Assembly: GCA_025464925.1 (NCBI GenBank)
Contig: JAODMS010000128.1
Span: forward strand, 1 to 26,507
Direction of reading: 5' to 3'
DNA: 26,507 nucleotides
DNA from: Arthrobacter sp.
Lineage (GTDB): Bacteria; Actinomycetota; Actinomycetes; Actinomycetales; Micrococcaceae
The position numbers were made by a program, and so were the translations under genes. Shown in pieces: positions 14,716-21,616 of this stretch; within the stretch, counting starts at the first letter, position 1; every line of letters begins with the position of its first letter. Below the pieces are notes generated by a model. The model saw nothing but the letters and a program-made list of their open reading frames with translations, had not been told where the DNA came from and made no database searches.

Positions 14716-16491
14716 CTACTTGAAACTCGCCCCGACGAGGCCGCGGGTGGCGGCCACCAGTTTCATCGGATCCGGTGACCCTGCCGGCGGGACGTAGACA
14801 GCCATGGACTCAGCGAAGTTCAGGATCATGCCCGTGCTGGTTTCCTTGCCGCCGGCCAGGGCAGCCGCGTCGTCGCCGATCGTCAGCTTGTCCCCGGGAG
14901 CCTTGGGCGTTCCGTCGATAGCGAAGTTCAGGCGGCCCAGGACCAGCGCGCCGCCGTCGGAGGTGCGGAACACGGCCGTCTCCTCCGGAACCACCGTATG
15001 AGTGAAGGCGAAGGTGCCGTTCACCCCGGAGCTGACCACGTCGGCCTGGTAGGCAAGGGTGTCTGCAATGTACGGGGAGGACTGACCCTCCACGAGCTTG
15101 TCCTTGAAGGCGGAGTCGGCCGTCGTCAGGCGGTCCGCGAGGCCTGCCAGAGCTTCCTCTCCGCTGTAGGGCAGGGCGGATTTGTCCGAGGGGGCCAGTG
15201 TCTCCGTACCGCCCCGCGAAATGGCCGGGAAGGTCGCCCCCGGCTGCAGGGGCGACGTGCTCCCGAGCTTGTAGTTCTCCCGCGGAGAGGCCTGCGTCAG
15301 GCTGAGCACCTGCGGAACGACGTTGCCGTCGCCCTGCGTCACGGCCAGGACCGACCGGGGCCAGCTGCGCTTCTTGGTAACCACCGTGGTCAGGAGCTCC
15401 GTGGCACGGACAGGCATCCGGGCCTCGTAGGAGCCGACCTGGGACCGGATCTTGTAGTTCTGCGTGCGCACCTGGAACTCCGTCTGCCCCACCCGCGGCT
15501 GGAGTTTGCTGGCGTCCTTGGCCGCGTCCCCGGCATCGACGACGCCGGCTACCTGTTCCAGGATGCGGCGGAACTGGGCATCAAGCAGCACCGGAGCGTC
15601 GGCTTTGCCCGGCTCAGCGGCAGACGGCGGGGCGGTGGATGTGCTCGGGGAGGGCGCCGGAGTCTGGCTGGCCTGTGCGGCCACTCCCGTGCCGGCGACC
15701 GCGGCGGCCGTCAGCACCGCAAGAGCGGCGCCGGAACGGCCCACGCGCCCGACAACGGTGTTCTGGCGGAGAGCGGTGTTCTCGGAGTCCTTGGCCTGCG
15801 GGTGCCCGGAGTCCTTGGCGCGGGCGCTCCGGGCGGTCCTGCTGCCGGCCGAATCCCGTGCGCCGTTGCCGGTGGGGCCGCCGGACTTGGGCTTGAGGGC
15901 CAGCATTGCGCCACCGGCCAGGATCAGCAGGACACCAAGAACCATAAGCGGTATCGCCCACGGCGTGGAGGTGTCGTTGGGGAACGTCATCGTCACTGAC
16001 GCCGGGGCCGGCTGGGTGCCGTCCGCCGCGAGCAGGAGTGACCAGTCGCCGTCGGCCGGCGGCGTCCACGAGTAGTTCATTTCGCCGCTGGCGTTCTCGG
16101 TGCTGACCCAGAGGTCGGAACCTGCGGGCGACGGCGCTGTGGCCTCGCCATCGGAATGCGTCAGCTGCAGCGCTTTGCCGTCTTCGGAGACTCCGGTAAC
16201 AGTGTTATGGGCGGTCTTGCCGACCCACGCGTCCACGTCGTCCGGCCGGCCGGCCGCCAGCAGGAAGCTGCCCTCGCCCTTGACATTGATTGTCGCGGTG
16301 CCGCCCTGCGCGGTGCGCAGCTTCTCGTCAAAAACGGTCAACGGCGCGGCGGTGGCGTCCGCGGGCGCGGTGGCGGTGACAGTCTCTGGCGGAGCCCAGA
16401 ACGTCTTCTGGCCTATCCCGGCCAGCAGTGCCAGGAGGCCGAGCAGCACTAGTGCAACGGCAGTCTTGAAGCGCAAAATATTACCTATCAT
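14716..16491 (-). CDS. Large membrane-anchored envelope protein of unknown function
   Basis: I do not recognise a characterised family for this 591-residue protein. Three hydrophobic segments are visible, at about 10-27, 178-199 and 254-273. This suggests an outside domain at 30-175 (beta-rich, ending in YSWTPPADGDWSLLLAADG, like small carbohydrate- or peptidase-associated beta domains), a basic cytoplasmic linker at 200-253 with a repeated AKDS, and an outside C-terminal domain of ~310 residues. After the third segment comes a Pro/Ser/Thr-rich stalk (TPAPSPSTSTAPPS). The C-terminal domain holds no cysteine and no catalytic motif that I can identify. The ATG is 6 nt behind TAGTGT, so a leaderless mRNA is predicted. 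It is divergent from the AI-2E-type transporter gene across 191 bp. Confidence 0.85.
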   Translation of the reverse strand: MIGNILRFKTAVALVLLGLLALLAGIGQKTFWAPPETVTATAPADATAAPLTVFDEKLRTAQGGTATINVKGEGSFLLAAGRPDDVDAWVGKTAHNTVTGVSEDGKALQLTHSDGEATAPSPAGSDLWVSTENASGEMNYSWTPPADGDWSLLLAADGTQPAPASVTMTFPNDTSTPWAIPLMVLGVLLILAGGAMLALKPKSGGPTGNGARDSAGSRTARSARAKDSGHPQAKDSENTALRQNTVVGRVGRSGAALAVLTAAAVAGTGVAAQASQTPAPSPSTSTAPPSAAEPGKADAPVLLDAQFRRILEQVAGVVDAGDAAKDASKLQPRVGQTEFQVRTQNYKIRSQVGSYEARMPVRATELLTTVVTKKRSWPRSVLAVTQGDGNVVPQVLSLTQASPRENYKLGSTSPLQPGATFPAISRGGTETLAPSDKSALPYSGEEALAGLADRLTTADSAFKDKLVEGQSSPYIADTLAYQADVVSSGVNGTFAFTHTVVPEETAVFRTSDGGALVLGRLNFAIDGTPKAPGDKLTIGDDAAALAGGKETSTGMILNFAESMAVYVPPAGSPDPMKLVAATRGLVGASFK

Positions 16492-16497
16492 CAGCGG

Positions 16498-16503
16498 ACA
16501 CTA
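16498..16503 (-). promoter_or_regulatory. -10 box of the envelope protein gene (leaderless)
   Basis: TAGTGT on the minus strand ends 6 nt (CCGCTG) before the ATG. Slightly upstream, at 16514-16529, lies an imperfect inverted repeat GTAAC-N6-GTTAT that might be an operator, but five-base arms are weak evidence. Confidence 0.55.
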
Positions 16504-16594
16504 AGCCTCAATAGTAACCGTTTTGTTATCCCGGAGTCAGATCCGGGGCTTTGTCAACCCCTGCCGCGGGGCAGGGGCCTGCAGCCCAACCGCC

Positions 16595-16618
16595 CACTAT
16601 CAGGCCTGCTGATAGTGT
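16595..16618 (+). promoter_or_regulatory. Operator-like palindrome overlapping a -10 box
   Basis: CACTATCAG-GCCTG-CTGATAGTG is a perfect 9-bp inverted repeat with a 5-bp spacer. The right arm contains the -10-like TAGTGT (16613-16618). A transcript starting near 16625 would lead into the transporter gene with a leader of about 58 nt. A dimeric repressor bound here would block that promoter. The same bases could form an RNA hairpin only if transcription began further upstream. Confidence 0.55.
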
Positions 16619-16682
16619 TGCGGTGACCACCACACCATGGCCGCCGCACGGCGCCACATGAGGACAAAGGGCTTCCAACGCA

Positions 16683-17984
16683 GTGACTGAACACACGGAT
16701 TCGTCCTCCCCCGGACACGAAGAAACCCAGGAATCCGGTGGCCAGGATCGCGTTGCCCAGGAAGCGGTCTCCCGCCGCCGGGCAGTCGCCGCGGGAGTGC
16801 TGATATCGATGGGCCGCCGGCTGCGGCAGCCCATCCCGGGGGCCCAACCGCGGCTCCGTTTCGAGATGCCCCCGGAGCACCTGGACACGGTCGAGGGCAC
16901 CGGGGAGAGCGAGGACTCCGCCCGCTTCGGAGACCCCGGGCCGCGCATGTCCTCCCAGCACCCGCTCTACGTCGGCTTCATGGGGACGGTCGGCGTCGGA
17001 ATGGCGCTGTTGGTCTACTGGATCGGCTCGAACACGACGCAGCTGCTCCTGTGGATCGTGGCAGCCCTCTTCATTGCCCTGGGCCTGGACCCGGTGGTGC
17101 GGTGGCTGGAAAGCAAGAAGTTCCCCCGGGCCGCGGGCATTGTCCTCGCCGTATCCACGCTGACGCTGGCCGTGGCCGGATTTTTTGCCACCCTGATCCC
17201 GACGATCGTCGAGCAGGTCACCGAGATCGTGCAGCAGGCACCGCGCTGGATCCAGGAGTTCATCGACTCGGACTTCTTCCGCACCATTGACAGCCAGTTC
17301 GGCGTGCGGGACCGCATCACCCAGGAGCTGGAAAAGTTCGTCAATGATCCCGCGGCGATGGGCGGCATCTTCGGTGGCGTTGTCGGCTTCGGCTCCACCG
17401 TGGCGAACGGGCTGTTCGGCGCGCTGATCGTGCTGGTCCTGAGCCTGTACTTCCTTGCCGCACTTCCGGCCATGAAGAAATGGGGTTACCGGCTCGCGCC
17501 GCGCTCGCGCCGGGGCCGGGTCGCGGCTCTGGCCGAGGAAATCACCGCCTCGGTGGGCAACTACGTCATCGGCCAGGCAGTCGTCGCCCTGCTGAACGCG
17601 ACCTTCGCCTTCATCGTGATGTCGATTCTCGGCGTTCCGTTTGCCGTGCTGCTGGCCTTCGTGGTCGCCCTGCTCGCGTTCATCCCGTTGGTCGGCGGCC
17701 TGATTGCAGGCGTCCTCGTCACCCTGGTGGCCCTGACCGCCGGCTGGCAGACGGCAGCGGTCTATGCCATCTGCTACTTCGCTTACCTCCAGTTCGAGGC
17801 CTATTTCATCTCGCCGCGCATCATGCAGAAGGCTGTGGCGGTGCCCGGCGCCGTCGCCGTCATCTCGGTCATTGCCGGCGGCAGCGTGCTCGGGGTACTG
17901 GGTGCGCTGATTGCCATCCCCACAGCGGCGGCGGTCCTGCTCCTGGTCAAGGAAATCTTCATCGTGCGCCAGGACAACCACTGA
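16683..17984 (+). CDS. AI-2E family transporter (PerM/TqsA-like membrane protein)
   Basis: The 433-residue protein has a long hydrophilic N-terminal tail (~95 residues) followed by about eight membrane segments. The family pattern is clear: paired N-terminal helices (YVGFMGTVGVGMALLVYWIG, then LLLWIVAALFIALGLDPVVRWL), a soluble central part with IVEQVTEIVQQAPRWIQEF, and the C-terminal block IPLVGGLIAGVLVTLVAL...SPRIMQKAVAVPG...LGALIAIPTAAAVLLLVKEIF. Family members have been linked to export of the AI-2 signal or to ion antiport, and the substrate here is unknown. The GTG start at 16683 is the only candidate that keeps the tail; its ribosome site (AAAGG, 12 nt upstream) is weak, and an internal start is possible. 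A palindrome overlaps its likely promoter. Confidence 0.92.
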   Translation: MTEHTDSSSPGHEETQESGGQDRVAQEAVSRRRAVAAGVLISMGRRLRQPIPGAQPRLRFEMPPEHLDTVEGTGESEDSARFGDPGPRMSSQHPLYVGFMGTVGVGMALLVYWIGSNTTQLLLWIVAALFIALGLDPVVRWLESKKFPRAAGIVLAVSTLTLAVAGFFATLIPTIVEQVTEIVQQAPRWIQEFIDSDFFRTIDSQFGVRDRITQELEKFVNDPAAMGGIFGGVVGFGSTVANGLFGALIVLVLSLYFLAALPAMKKWGYRLAPRSRRGRVAALAEEITASVGNYVIGQAVVALLNATFAFIVMSILGVPFAVLLAFVVALLAFIPLVGGLIAGVLVTLVALTAGWQTAAVYAICYFAYLQFEAYFISPRIMQKAVAVPGAVAVISVIAGGSVLGVLGALIAIPTAAAVLLLVKEIFIVRQDNH

Positions 17985-17994
17985 CGCTGCGCGC

Positions 17995-18038
17995 TCAGCG
18001 GTAAAGGGCCCGGCAATGGCCGGGCCCTTTACCGCTGA
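17995..18038. terminator. 20-bp perfect hairpin between convergent genes
   Basis: A perfect 20-bp inverted repeat (17995-18014 with 18019-18038) encloses an AATG loop. It begins 10 nt after the transporter stop and ends 18 nt before the convergent hydrolase stop. Neither side has a U-tract after the stem; the only T-run lies inside the arm. Being symmetric, it can stop transcription from both sides. Confidence 0.85.
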
Positions 18039-18056
18039 CTGCCGTTGACCCGTGGT

Positions 18057-18857
18057 TCAGGCTGTCGCGGAGGCGACCGGCCCGGCCCATTCCTGCGGCA
18101 GCGCGGAGGCGCCGGATCCGCCCGGAAGGACCTCATCCACGATCTCGTTGAGCACCCGGGCGGCGTGCTTCTCCCCCACCCAGAGGTGCTTGGCGCCGTC
18201 GACCCCCACGACGCGGGCCTGCGGCACAACGCCGAACCGCTCGACCGCAGCCGCTGGCTGCAGGTAGTCGTCATGTTCGGGGACCACGACCTTGAGCGGC
18301 TTGCCTGAGGCGGCCCACTCCTTGAGGTGCATCTCGGCGGCCCGGTGTAGCGGAGGCGAGAGCAGGATAGCCCCTTCGATCTCCGAGGCCACGGGCTCCG
18401 TTGCGCCGTACATGAGTGCGAGTTCGGTACCGAAGGACCAGCCCACGAGCCAGCGGTTCGGAAGGCCGCGCTGCACGGCGAAGTGCACGGCCGCCTCGAC
18501 GTCGAGCCGTTCGCCTACGCCTTCCTCGAACGCCCCGCCGCTGGTTCCGCGGGGCGATACGGTGCCCCGGGTGTTGAAGCGCAGCACGGCGATTCCGGCC
18601 AGGGCAGGCAGGCGGTAGGAGGCTTTGCGGTAGACGTGTGAGTCCATGAACCCGCCGTGCGTCGGCAGCGGATGGAGCGTGATGAGGGTCGCCTTTACCT
18701 CGCCTGATTCCGGTAGCGCCAGCTCGCCCACCAGCACATGGCCGTCTTCGGTGCGGAGTTCCACATTCTCGCGGCGGGCCGGGAGCACGGTGGAAGCGCG
18801 GATCGCTGTTGGTTCCGAGGGCTGGCTGAAAACGAACGACGCCGGGTCAAATGTCAT
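18057..18857 (-). CDS. Alpha/beta hydrolase
   Basis: The 266-residue protein has an N-terminal beta-sheet entry (ENVELRTEDGHVLVGELALP), the oxyanion region TLHPLPTHGGFMDS, RFNTRGTVSPRG, the nucleophile elbow LVGWSFGTE (GxSxG), an acid residue probably in VVPEHDDYLQP, and the catalytic histidine in DGAKHLWVG. It resembles the KANL3/Tex30-like and YheT-type small hydrolases that act on esters; the substrate is not predictable. The ATG at 18857 is 7 nt behind TAAGCT, whose first three bases are also the TAA stop of the upstream gene. Expression can therefore be leaderless from that internal promoter or read through from the zinc protein gene, 10 nt away. No signal peptide is seen, so it is cytosolic. 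Confidence 0.9.
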   Translation of the reverse strand: MTFDPASFVFSQPSEPTAIRASTVLPARRENVELRTEDGHVLVGELALPESGEVKATLITLHPLPTHGGFMDSHVYRKASYRLPALAGIAVLRFNTRGTVSPRGTSGGAFEEGVGERLDVEAAVHFAVQRGLPNRWLVGWSFGTELALMYGATEPVASEIEGAILLSPPLHRAAEMHLKEWAASGKPLKVVVPEHDDYLQPAAAVERFGVVPQARVVGVDGAKHLWVGEKHAARVLNEIVDEVLPGGSGASALPQEWAGPVASATA

Positions 18858-18864
18858 GCTGTCA

Positions 18865-18870
18865 AGCTTA
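18865..18870 (-). promoter_or_regulatory. -10 box of the hydrolase gene, merged with a stop codon
   Basis: TAAGCT on the minus strand ends 7 nt before the hydrolase ATG. Its TAA is the stop codon of the upstream zinc protein gene. Confidence 0.45.
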
Positions 18871-19242
18871 GCGATACCGGTAGCTGCGCGAGCTCCAGCA
18901 GTTTGAATGCCAGTGCCGGCGCTCGGCCAGGCCCGCGGCGGTACCGAAGAGATGGTCCTCGGACCAGACCACCAGATGCGCCACCCCAGGCAGCACCGCT
19001 GTTGAACAGCCGGGGCAGATATAGGATTTCTCCGCCCTGCTGGCCGTGATGGTGCGGACCATCCACTCGCCGTCCGGCGCGCTCTCCCGGCGGGCAACAC
19101 CAGTGCGGGCCCGTTCCAGGTCCAGCTCCGGCATGGAGGCGCCCTTGGCGCCGGGCTTTCCCGCGCCTGTTTTCCCAGCGCCCGCCTTCCCTGGCCCTAC
19201 CCTTCCAGAGATTGCGCGGCGGGGTCGGTTGGAACGGGGCAT
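18868..19242 (-). CDS. Small zinc-binding protein with a Gly/Ala/Lys-rich tail
   Basis: This 124-residue basic protein is of unknown function. The first ~37 residues are a low-complexity tail built of G-x-G-K repeats ([17 protein letters not shown]). The rest contains a probable zinc site: CPGC (C76, C79) and HWHSNCW (H110, H112, C115), separated by a short beta region ([10 protein letters not shown]). The tail contains GAGKTG, which resembles a Walker A loop, and I recall homologues labelled ATP/GTP-binding protein; nothing else of a P-loop NTPase is present, so that label is probably spurious. A GGAAG ribosome site precedes the ATG. The gene is divergent from nucS across 60 bp and lies 10 nt before the hydrolase gene. 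Confidence 0.78.
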   Translation of the reverse strand: MPRSNRPRRAISGRVGPGKAGAGKTGAGKPGAKGASMPELDLERARTGVARRESAPDGEWMVRTITASRAEKSYICPGCSTAVLPGVAHLVVWSEDHLFGTAAGLAERRHWHSNCWSSRSYRYR

Positions 19243-19289
19243 GCTTCCATTCTGCCTCAGTCTGGATGCCGCGCAGTTCCGGCAGGCGG

Positions 19290-19295
19290 TAGTGT
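19290..19295 (+). promoter_or_regulatory. -10 box of nucS (leaderless)
   Basis: TAGTGT ends 7 nt (TGACCGG) before the nucS ATG, and no ribosome site precedes the start. Confidence 0.55.
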
Positions 19296-19302
19296 TGACC
19301 GG

Positions 19303-19998
19303 ATGCGTTTAGTCATAGCCCGATGCTCCGTTGATTATGTTGGCCGGCTTAAGGCCCATCTGCCGCTCGCTACCCGGCTCCTGTTGGTCAAGGCTGACGG
19401 CTCCGTTCTGGTCCATTCGGACGGCGGATCCTACAAGCCGCTGAACTGGATGAGCCCGCCGGCATCCCTGCGCGTCTCCTTCCCTGACGAGATTGACGTC
19501 GAGCTCGGGGTGGTCGAACAGTGGACGGTCCAGTCCGCCAAAACCGATGACCGGCTGATCATCAACATCCATGAGCAGTTGCATGACACCTCCCATGAAC
19601 TCGGCCAGGATCCGGGCCTCATCAAGGACGGAGTCGAGGCGGACCTGCAGCGGCTGCTGGCCGAACAAATCGAGCTCCTCGGCAACGGCTTCTCGCTGAT
19701 CCGCCGTGAATACTTCACGGCGATCGGACCCGTGGACATCCTGGCCAGGGACGCCAACGGCGCCACCGTGGCCATCGAACTCAAGCGCCGGGGCGATATC
19801 GACGGCGTCGAGCAGCTCACCAGGTACCTGGAGCTGTTGAACCGGGACCCCCTGCTGGCTCCCGTGCGGGGGATCTTCGCCGCCCAGCAGATCAAGCCGC
19901 AGGCCAAGGTCCTCGCCAACGACCGCGGCATCGACTGCGTCACCCTCGACTATGACGCCATGCGCGGCGTCGACGACAGCGAGTCCCGGCTCTTCTGA
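19303..19998 (+). CDS. nucS: Mismatch-specific endonuclease NucS/EndoMS
   Basis: NucS cuts both strands at mismatches such as G-T and G-G and replaces MutS/MutL repair in actinobacteria and some archaea. The 231-residue protein has the N-terminal dimerisation/DNA-binding half ([16 protein letters not shown], with [13 protein letters not shown]) and a C-terminal RecB-like nuclease. Its metal/catalytic residues are D145 (GPVDILARD), E159 and K161 ([10 protein letters not shown]), followed by QLTRYLELL. The extreme C-terminus ESRLF fits a beta-clamp-binding peptide, which actinobacterial homologues use to be stimulated by DnaN. The gene appears monocistronic and starts from a leaderless promoter. 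It is followed 34 nt later by nagA, which has its own -10 box. Confidence 0.97.
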   Translation: MRLVIARCSVDYVGRLKAHLPLATRLLLVKADGSVLVHSDGGSYKPLNWMSPPASLRVSFPDEIDVELGVVEQWTVQSAKTDDRLIINIHEQLHDTSHELGQDPGLIKDGVEADLQRLLAEQIELLGNGFSLIRREYFTAIGPVDILARDANGATVAIELKRRGDIDGVEQLTRYLELLNRDPLLAPVRGIFAAQQIKPQAKVLANDRGIDCVTLDYDAMRGVDDSESRLF

Positions 19999-20020
19999 GG
20001 CCCCGCTGGCCGCACGGCCC

Positions 20021-20026
20021 TAGACT
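20021..20026 (+). promoter_or_regulatory. -10 box of nagA (leaderless)
   Basis: TAGACT ends 6 nt (CGGTCC) before the nagA ATG, within the 34-bp nucS-nagA gap, and no Shine-Dalgarno sequence is present. Confidence 0.6.
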
Positions 20027-20032
20027 CGGTCC

Positions 20033-21325
20033 ATGAGCCCCCTCCCGCCTGAGCTGCCGGCCTGGCCTCCGCCGGCTGCGTCCGGTCGCCTGCTGCTGTT
20101 CGGCACGATCGTCAGCGACGGTTCCATCACCGAACAGGCCGTGCTCGCCGTCGAAGGTGACCGGATCGTCTACGCCGGCCCGCGGGAGCTGGTCGCCGGT
20201 GGTGGGCCGAGGGGTAATAGCCGGGGCGGTGCCCGGAATTTTACCGGCGCCACCCGGGTGGACCTGCCCCCGGGGTTCCTGATCCTGCCCGGGCTGGTGG
20301 ACATCCACTGCCATGGGGCGCACGGCGGGGACTTCCCCGCCGGAGACGAGGCGTCCTCGCGCCAGGCAATCGACTTCCTGCACCGCTCAGGCACCACCAC
20401 CTTGCTGGCGAGCCTCGTGACCGCCTCCCGGGAAGACCTGCTGTGCGGGGTCCGGCTTCATGCCCGGCTGAGCGAGGAGGGGCTGCTCGCCGGCATCCAT
20501 CTGGAGGGCCCCTTCCTTTCTGCCGCCCGCTGCGGTGCGCACAACCCCGCCTTCCTCCGCCATCCGGACCCGGTACTGCTGAATGAGCTCCTGGAGGCGG
20601 CGCGGGGGAAAATTGCCACCATGAGCTACGCCCCCGAACTTCCCGGCGCCGCGGCCCTCGTTGAGCTCCTGGCCCTGCACGGGGTTACGCCGTCGCTCGG
20701 CCACACCGACTGCGACGATGCCACCGCATCGGCTTCGCTCGCGGCGGCGCGGCAGGCTCTGCAGTCCGCGGGGTTCGGCGGTGCCGGCCCGCTTCCCACC
20801 GTCACCCACCTCTTCAACGGCATGCCGCCCCTGCACCACCGGGCCCCTGGAGCCGCCACCGCCTGCCTCCGCAGCGCCCAGGCCGGCGGCGCCGTCCTTG
20901 AGCTGATCGCGGACGGTTGCCACCTCGATCCGGCCATGGTGGCCACCGTGTTCCAGTTGGTGGGCGCCGCCAACATCGCCCTGGTCACGGACTCCATCTC
21001 AGCCACCGGCCTGCCGGACGGCTCGTACCTGCTGGGTTCCTCCCCCGTCACCGTGGCCGGCGGGGTCGCCACCCTGGATACCAAGGGGGTCCTCGCAGGA
21101 GGCACGGCCACCCTGCTGGAGGTGGTGGAGCACACGGTGGCTGCGGGCGTGGCCCTTCCAGACGCTGTCCGCTCCGCCACGGCGGTTCCGGCCGCGGTGG
21201 TGGGCCAGGCCGACGAAATAGGGAGCCTGCGCCGCGGACTGCGGGCTGATGCCGTCGTGGTTAATGCGGCGCTTGGGCTTTCGCGGGTAATGCGCGGCGG
21301 CAGATGGCTCGCTCCGCTTTCCTGA
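20033..21325 (+). CDS. nagA: N-acetylglucosamine-6-phosphate deacetylase
   Basis: NagA deacetylates GlcNAc 6-phosphate to glucosamine 6-phosphate, the substrate of NagB. This amidohydrolase-superfamily protein has 430 residues. Motifs: VDIHCHGAHGG (H92, H94), HLEGPF (E158, metal ligand), LGHTDCD (H224), VTHLFNGMPPLHHR (H259) and the catalytic aspartate in VTDSISATG (D320). Residues 56-72 hold a Gly/Arg/Asn-rich insertion in the N-terminal beta domain, and a Pro-rich start (PPELPAWPPPAAS) precedes the fold. The start follows a leaderless promoter, separate from nucS. There is no shared operon with nagB in this window and no GntR-type regulator next to it. Confidence 0.95.
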   Translation: MSPLPPELPAWPPPAASGRLLLFGTIVSDGSITEQAVLAVEGDRIVYAGPRELVAGGGPRGNSRGGARNFTGATRVDLPPGFLILPGLVDIHCHGAHGGDFPAGDEASSRQAIDFLHRSGTTTLLASLVTASREDLLCGVRLHARLSEEGLLAGIHLEGPFLSAARCGAHNPAFLRHPDPVLLNELLEAARGKIATMSYAPELPGAAALVELLALHGVTPSLGHTDCDDATASASLAAARQALQSAGFGGAGPLPTVTHLFNGMPPLHHRAPGAATACLRSAQAGGAVLELIADGCHLDPAMVATVFQLVGAANIALVTDSISATGLPDGSYLLGSSPVTVAGGVATLDTKGVLAGGTATLLEVVEHTVAAGVALPDAVRSATAVPAAVVGQADEIGSLRRGLRADAVVVNAALGLSRVMRGGRWLAPLS

Positions 21326-21616
21326 CGGCCGCCCCGGCGGCTCTGCTTTCCCCGAAACGGGCCGCATTCGTCGTTTCTTGGCACAAATTTATGGAATTTT
21401 GAGCCGACCCGTTGACCAGACGCAAGTGTCATGAAATTCTTATACGAGTCTTTGTGTAGGTGTTTTTTCATGCTCGCAAGACATGTTGCGAGCGTGAAGC
21501 GCCTGCCGCCGAAGCCCGGTTTATCCGGTCCGATAGCCAAGGTTCTTCTCGCAGAGTGACCAAGCCCGGCACGAAGTGTGTCGGACTTAAACAAGATCCA
21601 CAATGAGGAGAAATAC
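21326..21616 (+). promoter_or_regulatory. Promoter region and long leader of the cold-shock gene
   Basis: These 291 bp hold no gene. The first part is AT-rich (21371-21470), unlike the surroundings. It contains TTGACC (21412-21417) and TTATAC (21440-21445), but their spacing of 22 bp is too wide for one promoter, so the exact promoter is not fixed. Any start in this area gives a leader of roughly 140-170 nt, a length usual for cold-shock mRNAs. An AGGAG ribosome site (21605-21609) lies 7 nt before the ATG. Confidence 0.6.
21472..21493 (+). other. Hairpin in the cold-shock gene leader
   Basis: GCTCGCAA and TTGCGAGC form a perfect 8-bp stem with a 6-nt loop (GACATG). No T-run follows, so it is not a usual terminator. 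Its place early in the leader suggests an RNA structure that affects stability or cold induction; this is inference. Confidence 0.5.

Noticed and set aside
16514..16529. GTAAC-N6-GTTAT upstream of the envelope gene as an MtrA-type site
   Set aside because: The halves are inverted with one mismatch, whereas the MtrA sites I recall are direct repeats; too short to claim.
19141..19190. Walker A motif (GAGKTG) in the small zinc protein
   Set aside because: It belongs to a low-complexity G-x-G-K repeat tail, and no other nucleotide-binding element is present.
21578..21616. In-frame upstream GTG that would extend the cold-shock protein by 13 residues
   Set aside because: The AGGAG ribosome site lies just before the internal ATG at 21617, and the fold of the family begins there.
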